This document shows, in pieces, positions 42,838 to 53,352 of a stretch of DNA of 64,000 nt. Position 1 is the first letter of the stretch, and each line of letters starts with the position of its first letter. The notes under the pieces were generated by a model that saw nothing but the letters and a program-made list of their open reading frames with translations, had not been told where the DNA came from and made no database searches. The translations under genes and the position numbers were made by a program. Source of the DNA: Fragum whitleyi (taxonomy: Eukaryota > Mollusca > Bivalvia > Cardiida > Cardiidae); NCBI GenBank assembly GCA_948146395.1, contig OX411545.1, positions 22,151,526 to 22,215,525 on the forward strand. The letters are read 5' to 3'.

Positions 42838-42955
42838 ACCCGCCATGCGAAAAGGGACCGCCTGGGTACATGTTGATTGATAATTCTAGTTTAAGAAAAT
42901 CTTTAAGCGGGAAAAGTTTCGAATCTTCTCAGTCTACGCAGTCTGACTAGGGTTG
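42838..42955. repeat. Fragment of the AGGGACCATCTGGGTAG repeat
   Basis: It reads cgccatgcgaaaagggaccgcctgggtac...cagtctacgcagtctgactagggt and matches parts of 21775-22255 and 9390-9500. Confidence 0.5.
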
Positions 42956-43199
42956 ACAATTTACGCACTAGCAAAACGTTCTTTGTTGAAGAAATTAAGA
43001 AGATTGGGACTGAACGATCTGTTTTAGCAGATCAAAAAGCTGCTCACCAAGCTTTTATTGTGAGCTAAATTTTACTTGGTAAATTATCATATTTTAATAC
43101 TATCGTTTTAAACTGTGATGTGATATTTTGGTTTTATAACAACAAAATGATTTCACCATTGAACACCAAAATAGGCAATTTTGCTACTTTCTACAATAA

Positions 43200-43760
43200 C
43201 CACATCTGTTTACACTATGGTTTTTGTCGGGGCGTGGTTTTCAAATGAGATACATAAAATAATTGACAGATGACACAGTTTCAACCAATCAGTTCATCGG
43301 AAATTTCAATAGACGTTTATTGGTTTATTACCATTTGACGGGGCGTGGTTATCGAATAATTGTTGAGCAATCATTGGCACATGTCCGCAAGATTAACCAA
43401 TCAGTTCATCGGAAGATATTTCTATTTCTTTTGTATAGAGTCATTGTTTCCGGTCCCGATCCTGTTCACTTAGGATAATTAACATGCTTCATCCAGACAT
43501 TTTAGATTTATATGTCCATGGCATCCCGCCGCAACATCTTACTAACAATCGTTGAACGACAAATTTGTGAGAAAGCTACGATAGGTTGAACGGAAAGCTG
43601 TAGGTTTATATGATCCGCTCATCGGTCATTACCTTTTTAACTACAATGACGTCACATGTCACTTGCTCACGTGACCGAGAATTTCAATAGCGGGCTTCAG
43701 GCGAGAACAGAGAAAATCGTCGATTTTACGCTTATCGTATATAATAAATTCATTTTGAAT
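43200..43760. promoter_or_regulatory. CCAAT / CRE / E-box cluster with ~110 bp duplication (candidate)
   Basis: The segment carries two aaccaatcagttcatcgga blocks about 110 bp apart and two ggggcgtggtt boxes with the same spacing. A TGACGTCA palindrome follows (43647-43654) and a CACGTG E-box (43668-43673). CCAAT, GC/CACCC-like, CRE and E-box motifs together resemble a proximal promoter. No coding exon in this gene begins here, so the assignment is speculative. Confidence 0.25.
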
Positions 43761-43883
43761 ATCGCATCAGCTTATTTTAATACATCTCTTTATATTAAAG
43801 TAAGGTCAAAAGAGCTTTTCATTTGACCTTTAAGGAACATTCCTCTATTTTAGTCCCTATTGCAACAGAAATAATTAGAGCCT

Positions 43884-44027
43884 TTAAGGTAGTAGACCTG
43901 TAATAGATCTGCAACATTTTGGAAGTAATGATTTTCAAAATATTGACCGAGGTTTCCTAATGAAAATCATCTGGAAACCTCTGTTAACATTGTTAAAGTT
44001 CATTACTTCCGAAATGCTGTGGTAAGG
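43884..44027. repeat. Foldback MITE, family TTAAGGTAGTGGACC (3' truncated)
   Basis: It starts tttaaggtagtagacctgtaatag with the central ggtttcctaatgaaaatcatctggaaacc. The right end breaks off after ttccgaaatgctgtgg, short of the expected ggtccactacctt. Confidence 0.65.
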
Positions 44028-44164
44028 CTAGTGATGTTTGCCCTGTACATATCAGCACTAAACAGAGTTGTCCAGAGGTCTCTGTCACAAATCTCTTGGA
44101 TTGTACTGATGATGACAAATAAGCATTTGAAATTCAAGCTGGAAAATCCAGAAATCAAGAAACT

Positions 44165-44455
44165 GTTATCCATCAGCTTGATCAATAGCTAAATGACATC
44201 ATTACATGAATTACGACCTTCAAATTGAAAATGAATGAGTCAAAGACAGAAATCATTACATATTGTACAAAACAAAATAAAATCAATGTCACAAGTATAA
44301 ATATTGGTGGTTTTACAGTCAATTATGTTGAAAATGTGAGAGATATTGGTGTTATCTTGACCAAAACTTTGAACTTTTTAACTTATTCAGAAAAAATGCC
44401 AAATTACACTTGGTCAACTGGAAAACCCACGGTAAAATACAAAACATCTATTTGA
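44165..44455 (+). pseudogene. LINE reverse-transcriptase fragment (CR1/Jockey-like)
   Basis: The open frame from 44225 encodes MKMNESKTEIITYCTK..., then NVTSINIGGFTVN and VENVRDIGVILTKTLNF. The pattern L-N-x-x-K-T-E followed by a G-x-x-x-x-x-x-V-R-D-x-G-V segment is the C-terminal part of non-LTR retrotransposon reverse transcriptases. Upstream, 44165-44224 continues the similarity (HQLDQ, LNDI, TTFKLK) but with two in-frame stops. It is a dead fragment unrelated to the host gene. Confidence 0.7.
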
Positions 44456-45218
44456 AAGGTCAACTACAAAATAAGTTTGATTAAGTACGACTTGACCGAA
44501 AATCTATAAATGCAATCAAAATGAACTGTCGCATTTATTATATTTTGTATTAAGCCACCGTTCTCTTAAAACGACCGCTTTTTGAAGGTCGCCTAAGAGG
44601 TAGCTTATGGATCATGTAAATTATTTGAGACCCAGTTTTAAGGGCACTTCATTTGTCAAGAAAAAGCAGTATGTCCAGGTATATTATATATCAAAATGAA
44701 ATTTATGCTATTTAAAAATTAGAAAAAACTACTAGTTTGAAGATTATATTTCGCAACATTATGGTGTGATGTTGCACCATACCTTACATCTATTTTAAAA
44801 ACAGATCAAAGCGGTTTAACATGTATGTTGTTTAAAGAAATTCTGAAATTGATATTTCAGAAGAGTTTTATATCTAAGATTGTAGTTGTACCCAATATAA
44901 TCATTTTTCTACATTCTGATCAAATTTTGGCAAAATTTATCCATCCGTAATGAAGTTGTTGTTTTTGAACAAAATACCCTTTTTCCACAATGGTTTTGCT
45001 ATTCTGTTATGAGATGGGCCTTCTTATGTTGTGCAACTGCTTTTGCTCATCGATATATTATTTATTTAGACAAACTGTCATTATTGTTAAAAGAATGAGC
45101 ATTGAATTTGGTTCAAAAACGTTTTACATGAACCTTATCAAAATATATATATGGAGTTTTATTGAGTTTAGATTTTGTACCTGGGGTCATACTCTTTTTC
45201 TGTACCTCTGTGAGTAAA

Positions 45219-45343
45219 GCCCTGTGTTTAGCATGGAAACATTCACAAAATGTTTGACAAATTATCCCCTGCTTTGCACATGTATTTATGTGCAAAGCAG
45301 GGTAGAATTTTGTAACACTTTTGCATCCTGAACTCAGGGCTGG
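45219..45343. repeat. Foldback MITE, family TTCAGGATGACA
   Basis: It reads ccctgtgtttagcatggaaacattc...ttatcccctgctttgcacatg, then tgtgcaaagcagggtagaattt...gcatcctgaactcagggc. It ends 21 nt before exon 18 begins. Confidence 0.7.
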
Positions 45344-45364
45344 TTTACTGTATTATCATTTCAG

Positions 45365-45523
45365 TTAATTGTTCAAAAGGAACCTACAGGGCCAATTCAG
45401 GAGATTGCGTGAACTGTCCAGTCGGACAATATCAGAGTTTAGAGAATCAGCCCAGCTGCCAGCCCTGTGGGAGTGGTAGATCTACCTATAATACTGGAGC
45501 TGTGTCATTTAACCAGTGTTTTG
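45365..45523 (+). CDS. Exon 18: ephrin-receptor-like module 5
   Basis: The 53-residue exon starts VNCSKGTYRANSGDCVNCP and ends NTGAVSFNQCF. The motif CVNCPVGQYQSLENQPSCQPCGSG is a textbook GCC2/GCC3 core, with six cysteines; NCS is a sequon. The acceptor is catttcag and the donor GTAAGG, phase 1. Confidence 0.92.
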
Positions 45524-47394
45524 GTAAGGCATGATTTCATTACCCAGCTTCTAAATTGAGATATTTCTATACCTCCAAAAGGGGGAAGCATGTAGCCTCC
45601 TCTATGTCTGTCCAGCCGTCCATCATTCTGTCTGTCCGTCTGTCCAAAGCTATTTCTCCATAGCTTGCTGGCCAAACGAAACTTCACATGTGAACTCTCC
45701 CTGATATTATGTTGATGTGTATTTCTGGATTTTGAGTTTTTGGCCTCTGCACAGAAAAAGGGGCTTTTTTGCAAAAATCAGCTTTTAGCTCCACTGGCCA
45801 AAGGCTTTTAGATTTTGCACTTTAAGAATAGTATTGAAACTTTCTTAACAATGACAGATATTCTTCCCATAATTTGATGATTGAAAAGGGAAGACACTTA
45901 GGGATTGATAGAGAATTGATTGAGAATTAAGACATTGTCCTTATTGTAAAGCACAAAATATCTTTGTAATTGAAGATGAGCTTCACTTTTTCTATCAGTG
46001 CCAGGCTTATGAAAAGCTAAGACAAAAATACTTTGATTCATATTGGTAAATAAATCGAAACTTATTTCATTTCCATGAAATTTTAAAACATATTAATAAT
46101 AACACAATATTCAAAGTCTCGAAATACTTGATTGAAGCATTCGCAGTAAGAAAAGATATTTTAAATGAAACAGGAGAACATAGATTGACAAGGCATTTGT
46201 ATTTTTTTCTGTACTTTAATTATTTGAAACGTATTTACAAAAAAAGAGAGAGAAAAACTTTGCAAAAGGAATAACATGTAGTACTCCAAAAAGTCATACA
46301 TGTATGTACTTGTATCAATGATAGCATAAGGGTTGAGAACTCTGAAATATCGAAATTCAAAATTGTAATCTTAAACAAACAAAATTATTATCATATGTCA
46401 CTCCTGTTAATTATGATTTGTAATGTTTATTGTTTGTATAATGGGCTGATGGTCTAATACTTGAATAAAATATGTCCATGTCTACTTGATAAATTTTGTT
46501 AATAAGTATAGGATTAATTCAAGTTTATGAGGATGTTAATATTTCCAGACATGACAAATGATATACAAGTGTTTCACAATATTATATATATATATATATA
46601 TATACAATATTGCAAGCGCCTATGAATATCATAAGTTTGTATACATGTATCAACTCCTATACATTGTTGTTAGTAATCATACATTCTATGATACCAAACA
46701 ACCTTTTAGTACTTAATCTTTTCTTGTGAAGTCGTATGAATTTACTTCTTTGACGAAAAATGGTTGAAAAAGAAGAAAATGTTTGTAACAATAAATTTCG
46801 GCCTTTTTGGCAATACTTTCATACCATATAGGATGTTACAGGGTTAATTCACGTTTTTGAGTGTGTTAACATTTACATTTGACCTAATAAATGGTTTAAC
46901 ACCTGAGTTTGAATGTCTGATGTTATTAAAGTAAAATAAAAGCCTGGCATTAACAGCACATGAATTTACTTATTAATCTACATTTTTCTTGTTAATGCCT
47001 GAGTTTTGATCGTTATCAAATGCCTATAACAACCTGTACACACACATTTTATGCAATAATTGCTTTTTAATTTTAAATCCACTATCTGTTGTTGTTTACC
47101 TCTTTAAAGTGAGTCTGAGTGTGTTATTTAAAACATTTTGACTCCTGTGTGAACTTCAAACATTTAGCATCCCAGACAGTTACAGAGTGCAATTTGAAGA
47201 TTGCCCAACTGTATAAAGATATTTTGAGACTTTATTTATCTACAAAGGGCAGACTGTGCAGATACACAGACTGGCCAAGTCTTTGCTTGGTGCACATTTT
47301 AAATTGTTGGAAATGTCATGCACAGGCTCAATTGAGACCTGCAGTTTTAAATGTATAGAAAAAAATCATATAAAGGTTGTATTTATTTATACAG
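45524..47394 (+). other. Intron 18
   Basis: It begins with a truncated Helentron-like piece (45565-45784, GTCTGTCCGTCTGTCC) and a few bases of a family B start (45785-45815). The long part 45816-47148 is AT-rich with a TA microsatellite at about 46584-46605 and no gene. A decayed TGAGCCTGTG MITE occupies 47149-47331, shortly before exon 19. Confidence 0.7.
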
Positions 47395-47550
47395 AAACAT
47401 GTGCCCGTGGATTCCGATCAGACAGCGGTCTGTCTCCATGCACCCCATGTGGGGTTGGGTTCTTCTGGGTAAGCTCTACACAGTGTGATCCCTGTCCAAA
47501 CGGTGGAACAACTTCAACAAACACAGCGCAATCAGAATCAGAGTGTTTTG
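47395..47550 (+). CDS. Exon 19: ephrin-receptor-like module 6
   Basis: The 52-residue exon starts ETCARGFRSDSGLSPCTPC and ends NTAQSESECF. The core CTPCGVGFFWVSSTQCDPCPNGGTTSTNTAQ has six cysteines in the usual spacing. The acceptor is ttatacag and the donor GTAATT, phase 1. In-frame ATGs upstream are intronic. Confidence 0.9.
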
Positions 47551-47963
47551 GTAATTATAACTTTTCTTTAATGCTTTTTAGAAAATTATCTAGAAACAAC
47601 AGTAGATTATAATTTGATTAACCTGCTGCCTAACCAGTGAAATTATCAAAAACTAATACCCTGCTTTCGTTCATTTCACCCTATCTAAAGTTATCGAAGT
47701 AAAACCAAAAAAGTGACGTCACCATGAAGGTTTGCATGGCAATTACATGAAAAATGAGATAATTTTTCCTAAAGTTTTTGTCTCATTTTTGTACCAGGAA
47801 CCCATGGTTATGCGCTCCAGCTGCCAAAATATGATGAATTAAAGTGGCATTAAACTCCACTCAGCCAAGTCTGCAGAAAGAAAATACAAGCTTGCTCTGA
47901 TATGCCTTAAGGTTGTTCTAAATAACAAATTTATTGGAACGTTTTCTTCTCCTTTTTCTTCAG
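47551..47963 (+). other. Intron 19
   Basis: A 413 bp intron with no recognisable repeat. A GTGACGTCACC palindrome near 47714 resembles a CRE but stands alone. Confidence 0.6.
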
Positions 47964-48140
47964 ACCCTTGCAGTCCAGGATTTTTCTCCTTTAGTGGATT
48001 TGATCAGAATGGTGCATGTCGAGCCTGTCCACGGAACTATTATCAACAAACCAGTCAGTCTACATCTTGTAATCGATGTCCAGATGATGAATACTCCACA
48101 CAATCTCCATTAACGGATGTCACCCAATGCCAGGATGCAA
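47964..48140 (+). CDS. Exon 20: ephrin-receptor-like module 7
   Basis: The 59-residue exon starts DPCSPGFFSFSGFDQNGAC and ends DVTQCQDA. The core CRACPRNYYQQTSQSTSCNRCPDDEYST completes the series with six cysteines. The acceptor is tttcttcag and the donor GTATGT, phase 1. It is the last ephrin-receptor-like module; the next exon opens the EGF region. Confidence 0.9.
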
Positions 48141-48280
48141 GTATGTTGCGATTTGAATTTTAGGCTAGACTGTGCTATTCACTTGAAATTTGGAACATAT
48201 CTTGACAATCAAACATACAGCCTAAAGTATCAAGGGGGATAATTATAAATATATTATTGAAATTATGCCCCAGAATCAGA

Positions 48281-49712
48281 TTTTTTATCCCCCGCCGTTT
48301 TCGGCGAGGGGATATAGTAATGCTCTCCGTCCGTCATTCCGTCCTTCCGAGGTTCCGTCACTAAACTTGTCCGGAGCATATCTCCTAAAGTATAATAGCT
48401 ATCAACTTGAAACTTCATGGGTGGAAAGATCTCATGGAGGAGAAGTGCAGTGCACAGGAACTACAACTCTTGCTTGCATAATTTTGGAGTTATTGCCCTT
48501 TGTTATTTTTAAGACTTAGATTTTGTCCGGAGCATATCTCCTAAAGTATAATAGCTATCTACTTGAAACTTTATGGGTGGATAAATCTCATGGAGGAGAA
48601 GTGCAGTGCACAAGAACTACAACTCTTGCTTGCATAATTTTGGAGTTATTGCCCTTTGTTATTTTTAAGACTTAGATTTTGTCCGGAGCATAACTCCTAA
48701 AGTATAATAGCTATCAACTTGAAACTTCATGGGTGGATAGATCTCATGGAGGAGAAGTGCAGTGCACAGGAACTACAACTCTTGCTTGCATAATTTTGGA
48801 GTTATTGCCCTTTGTTATTTTAAAGACTTAGATTTTGTCCAGGGCATATCTCCTAAAGTATTAAAGCTATCAACTTGAAACTTTAAGGGTGGATAGATCT
48901 CATGGAGGAGAAGTGCAGTGCACAAGAACAACAACTCTTGCTTGCATAATTTTGGAGCTATTGCCCTTTGTTATTTTAAAGACTTAGATTTTATCCGGAG
49001 CATATCTCCTAAAGTATAATAGCTATCAACTTGAAACTTTATGGTTGGATAGATCTCATGGAGGAGAAGTGCAGTGCAAAAGAACTACAACTCTTGCCTG
49101 CATGATTTTTGAGTTATTGCCCTTTGTTATTTTTAAGACTTAGATTTTGTCCGGAGCATATCTCCTAAAGTATAATAGCTATCAACTTGAAACTTTATGG
49201 GTGGATAGATCTCATGGAGGAGAAGTGCAGTGCACAAGAACTACAACTCTTGCTTGCATAATTTTGGAGCTATTGCCCTTTGTTATTTTAAAGATTTAGA
49301 TTTTGTCAGGAGCATATCTCCCAAAGTATAATAGCTATCAACTTGAAACTTTATGGGTGGATAGATCTCATGGAGGAGAAGTGCAGTGCACAGGAACTAC
49401 AACTCTTGCTTGCAAAATTTTGGAGTTTTTCCCTTTGTTATTTTAAGATTTAGATTTTGTCCAGGGCATATCTCCTAAAGTATTAAAGCTATCAACTTGA
49501 AACTTTAAGGGTGGATAGATCTCATGGAAGAGGAATGCAGTGCACAAGAACTATAACTCTGGCTTGCATAATTTTGGAGTTATAGCCCTTTGTTTAAGAC
49601 TTAGATTTTGTAGGGGCTTAATTTCTTAAAGTAGAACCCTTGATCTTTTAGACTTCGGTTTACTATCAAGCTTTCTCGGCGGGGGATGGCCATGTCCGAC
49701 ATGGCTCTTGTT
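48281..49712 (+). mobile_element. Helentron-like element with 156 bp tandem core (ATCCCCCGCCG family)
   Basis: It starts TTTTTTATCCCCCGCCG with the hairpin cccccgccgttttcggcgagggg and GTCCGTCATTCCGTCC. Nine gtccgg-type marks lie at 48369, 48525, 48681, 48837, 48993, 49149, 49305, 49459 and 49610: six spacings of exactly 156, then 154 and 151. It ends TTTCTCGGCGGGGGATGGCC, a gccatgtccgacatggc hairpin and TCTTGTT. The 5' ATCCCCCGCCG and 3' CGGCGGGGGAT are perfect reverse complements. Confidence 0.88.
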
Positions 49713-49823
49713 AAACCCAAATCTTACACACTAAACATAAGCACACTGTGCTATATTTTGTACCCAAAACAAAATGGGTTTGTGTGTAATGAAAACACAT
49801 TGACTGTTTTACATCACTGAGGT

Positions 49824-50853
49824 TTTATTAGCTCCACTGGCTGAAAGACATTTTGGCTATTGTCATGGCGTTGTGTCCGTCGTGAATCCGTCTGTCCGTC
49901 GGTGCGTCCGGTCATAAACTTTTTCTTTAAAAATCTTCTCCTCAGAAATTACTGGATGAATTTCAACCAAACTTCACAGGAATGATCCTTAAGTGACCCT
50001 CTTTCAAAGTTGTTCAAGAAATTTTGATCCAATGAAAAACATGGATTTAATGGGCGTGGCTAATTTCCAAATATGGTATAAAGTGACTTTTCTCAGGTTC
50101 TAATTGATGGATACAAATTAAATTTTACATGAATGATCCTTGGGTGACCCTTTATCAGTCTACAAAATATTAATGTGATCAGATGAAAAATATGTATTTT
50201 ATAGGCGTACGTCATTTCTCTATATGTTATACAGAGGAAACTTTGAAAATCATTTTCTCAGAATCTAACAGATAGATATCAACCAAATTTGACATGAATG
50301 ATCCTTGGGTGGCCCTTTATTAGTCTACCAAAAATTGTTGTGATCAGATGAAAAATATGTATTTTATGGGCGGAGGTCATTTCTCTATATGCTATCTAGT
50401 GGAAACTTTGAAAATCATTTTCTCAGAATGTAAGTGATGGATATTTACCAAATTTCACTGGAATGATCCTTGAGTAATTCTTTATCATTCTACCAAAAAT
50501 TATTGTGAATGGATGAAAAATATGTATTTTATGGGCGAGGTCATTTCTCTATATGTTATATAGTGGAAACTTTGAAAATCATTATCTCAGAATGTAAGTG
50601 ATGGATATCAATCAATCTTTATAAGTATGGTCCTTGGGTGATCCATTATCAGCCAATAATTATTGTCATTGGATGAAAAATATGTCTTTTTTGGGCGGAG
50701 TTCATTTCTCTATATGTTATAATAGTGGAAACTTTGAAAATCATTTCAACATCAGTAGAACCCAAAATATCTAAAAATCTAGTCAAAACTTAGATTTGCT
50801 ATTACAAGAAATTCAAGTCTGTGGAGCGACACAAGCCATTCATGGCTTTCTAG
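49824..50853 (+). mobile_element. Complete family B Helentron-like element
   Basis: It starts TTTTATTAGCTCCACTGGCTG, then GTCCGTCGTGAATCCGTCTG and several ~160 bp monomers (cattttctcagaatgtaagtgatgg). It ends GTGGAGCGACACAAG with the hairpin gccattcatggc and TTTCTAGT. This uninterrupted copy reveals the insertion point of the 4,450 bp element at 23323. Confidence 0.82.
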
Positions 50854-51415
50854 TACTAGAGAAATATTGTTGGAAATGAGTACAGTTAGTTTCATTGTGA
50901 AATTGACATTCATCTAAATAAAAAGGGCTCTTTTCATTCATTCCAAACTCAAACCATTCAAAAATGCTCCATTATCACTTGAAAATATAAGATCAACAAT
51001 TAAATTCAAAATAAATAAAGCTAGAAAAAAACATGATTTTACTGACATAATCGAAATTAGAAGCGTCTGATTGGTTCGTGAAGAAATAGAAAGCTATTTA
51101 AAGAACTTGTATGTTTATTTCATTAAAGGGAGGTAATAAATATTACTAATTTTGTTCATCTTAAAACAAAATTGGTGTTATTGGATTACCTCTCTTTAAT
51201 TTCACCAAAAGTTACTCATTGCACACATTCAATTTCATTCAAAAAACATTCCAAAAGCATTCATCTAGTCAATTTCGTGTCATTAACTGTAATTGCTTGC
51301 TTCTAACAATGTATTCCACCACATTGTGTGATTTCATTTAAATTTTCTTCCTACTTTTCATTGTCGACTGCAACCACTCATAATTTGGACAAGTCTTTTA
51401 TATTTCAAAATTTGA

Positions 51416-51605
51416 CCTTTTTCTGACTATTTGCCTTCCACCAATGGGTTGATAATCGTAAATCTTGATAAAATAGCAGCTGGAGGCTAGGAAAGGATGT
51501 AATGGTGCAAATGGTGTGAGAAATTCCAGGAATTCATTGTTAGGTGCTCCAGCTGCCCCAAAATGACTGAAAGATTGTTGAAAGCTAAACTCCATTAAAA
51601 AACCC
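51416..51605 (+). mobile_element. 5'-truncated tRNA-SINE body
   Basis: It starts at tttctgactatttgccttcc and contains gataaaatagcagctggaggctaggaaagg and aggtgctccagctgcc. It ends ccattaaaaaa, as in the full SINE at 20972-21254 but without the tRNA head. It lies about 80 nt before exon 21. Confidence 0.75.
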
Positions 51606-51687
51606 CCAAACAAATCCTCTTTCAGGATTTATTCAGAACCTTTGATTGTGATGTTAAAACTCTATATTTTTCACCGAATCATTTCAG

Positions 51688-51762
51688 CTGCAGCCTGTAA
51701 CTGTCAAAATGGAGGCGTCTGTGTGGCAAGATTTAACGGGGCATTCTGTGATTGTCCTCAAG
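51688..51762 (+). CDS. Exon 21: first part of EGF module 1
   Basis: A 25-codon exon: TAACNCQNGGVCVARFNGAF, then CDCPQ. It carries cysteines 1-5 of an EGF-like module (C-x-C-x-N-G-G-x-C...F-C-x-C-P). The sixth lies in exon 22 (GYFGPTCSQ), 2.5 kb downstream. The acceptor is catttcag and the donor GTATGT, phase 1. It is too short to be found by length alone, but frame, splice sites and motif agree. Confidence 0.88.
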
Positions 51763-51799
51763 GTATGTATCTTTATAGATTTGAGATGAACCCTAATCA

Positions 51800-52036
51800 T
51801 TCTGAATAAAAAAAACTTGGCAAAATTTTATATAGATCAAAGTGCTGAAAGCTCTGTATTTCCTAATTGTGAGTCAGCACTTGATTTTGAAAATATTATT
51901 TCTGAAACTTTTCTGGTTTAAAAAGGAAAATCAGGTTGTATGGACTAAGATCAGATTGCACATATGTGCAGGATGATGTTTGTCCATACCTCCTACCAAA
52001 GCAAGAATATTCTGGGATCAGCATGACAAGGGTTAA
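51800..52036. repeat. Palindromic MITE, family TTAACCCTTGTCATGCT (inverted copy)
   Basis: Its right end gggatcagcatgacaagggttaa is intact. The body (tgaaagctctgtatttcc) is the reverse complement of the 16319-16558 copy. The left end has decayed. Confidence 0.65.
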
Positions 52037-52730
52037 GATAGAGAGAAAACTCTTCATTCAAAGATGTGACCTACATAGTGGGAGTAGAATTTCTTCATTT
52101 TGATAAGTGTATTTTGATATTTGAATACTATTTCAATTAGCTCAGGTCAAAGATTATGTAACTTTATAATATGACCTACGTCGCAGGAGTGGAATAACCT
52201 TGTTGAATATTTTTGATATAACATGGGTGTTTCTACACTAGTGGAATAACTATGCAAAGAGCGGATAGCAACACTATTTTGTGACCGCGAAAATGACGTC
52301 ATAAAGTATGTTTTGTGACGTCATTTTTAAACAGCGCTACAAGTTTTGCAGAAAATTGAAATATTGAATTTCAATAATTTTGACGATTTTTTGCAAAAAT
52401 TAGGGTCAAATCATAAATAGAATATAAAATTTTTGGTCATAAAATACAGAATTTATTAAACTCGTCATCTAAAACAAGTAAAAAACTCTGCGCAGCCTCG
52501 TTTTTATCTGTTTATAGATGACTCGTTTAATAAATTCTGTATTCCATGACCACTCATTCAATATCCTCTAAAGTTGACATCATGATACATGTCATAATGT
52601 CAATTTAACTCATTTGTATATTTAATGGTTTTCAAGATGTTTTTGAATTATTTCAAATATTTCAGTCCTTTTAACTGAATCTATTGAGCTTGTCATCTTG
52701 AACAGATATAATCTTGAAAGGCCTTGTTTT

Positions 52731-53030
52731 CATCTGTTTAGTTTATACTAATTTATTTTAGTTCGATTGCGACGAAAGCTTAAGCTTATAGAATCGCTCT
52801 CGAACACCCAATCCTGATGTTTACACGTTCCCGAGAGAGAGGCAGTGGTTTAAACCCACTGCTACCCATTTTTACAGCTGGGTGAACTGGGGCTGGCTAT
52901 TAAGTGTTTTGCCCGTAAACACACCCCGTCGACAGTGGGGCTCGAACCACGGACCTCCAGGTCACGGGTCGAGTGCATTTACCACTAGGCCACCGAGGCA
53001 GTCAGGCCACCGAGGCAGTTCATCTGTTTA
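52731..53030 (-). mobile_element. tRNA-derived SINE, minus strand, with target duplication
   Basis: Read on the minus strand, the element has a tRNA-like head (A box tggcctagtgg, B box ggttcgagccc) followed by a body containing cagttcacccagctgtaaaa. It lies at 52741-53020 between 10 bp direct repeats CATCTGTTTA (52731-52740 and 53021-53030). The first 17 bases of the head (aggccaccgaggcagt) are present twice in tandem. Its head and body differ from the SINE at 20972, so this is a second SINE family. Confidence 0.82.
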
Positions 53031-53066
53031 TAGATGACTTGTTTGAAATATACATTTGAAAATGTT

Positions 53067-53352
53067 TATTATGCCCCCCTTTGAAGAAGAGGGGGTATAT
53101 TGCTTTGCATTTGTCGGTCAGTGGGTCAGTCAGTCCGTCCGTAGACCATTTTTTTTGTCGGGAGTATATGTCATAAAGTATGCACGATAGAATCATGAAA
53201 CTTCACAGGTGGATAGATCTCATTGAGGAGAAGTGCAGTGCAGTACTCTACTTATCATATTTTGTGAATTATTGCCCTTTGTTGATTGACAAAGAATAGG
53301 CTATTCACCTGCTTTTATGGGGGGCATAAATATTTAACAAACATCTCTTGTT
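53067..53352 (+). mobile_element. TTATTATGCCCCCC Helentron-like element
   Basis: It starts TTTATTATGCCCCCCTTTG with the hairpin ccccctttgaagaagaggggg and TCAGTCAGTCCGTCCG. One core monomer is present (ggagtatatgtcataaagtatg). It ends tggggggcataaatatttaac and CATCTCTTGTTT. Related to 14761-15045. Confidence 0.75.

Larger units (their letters stand above)
39146..45364 (+). other. Intron 17
   Basis: A 6.2 kb intron with fewer Helentron-like elements than the others. It holds a hairpin MITE (39490-39548), TTAAGGTAGTGGACC MITEs (39561-39705, 43884-44027), a perfect 39 bp inverted repeat (40484-40585), a LINE remnant (44165-44455) and a foldback MITE (45219-45343). The stretch 40586-42837 and 44456-45218 contains no supported feature. 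CpG is visibly more frequent at 39960-40330 and 43200-43760. Confidence 0.7.
48141..51687 (+). other. Intron 20
   Basis: A 3.5 kb intron. It holds a second 156 bp tandem-array element (48281-49712), inserted in an older fragment (about 48180-48280) that resembles the 3085-3362 core, then a family B element (49824-50853) and a SINE fragment (51416-51605). The stretch 50854-51415 has no recognised feature. Confidence 0.75.

Noticed and set aside
42594..42950. 118-codon open frame in intron 17
   Set aside because: Its 3' part lies in a repeat fragment (42838-42955), the rest shows no domain, signal peptide or splice context, and codon use is not convincing.
46584..46605. TA-rich tract as a functional origin or promoter
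   Set aside because: It is a plain (TA)n microsatellite in an AT-rich intron without supporting motifs.
52945..53010. Possible minus-strand tRNA gene
   Set aside because: The tRNA-like head is joined to a SINE body and flanked by a 10 bp target duplication.
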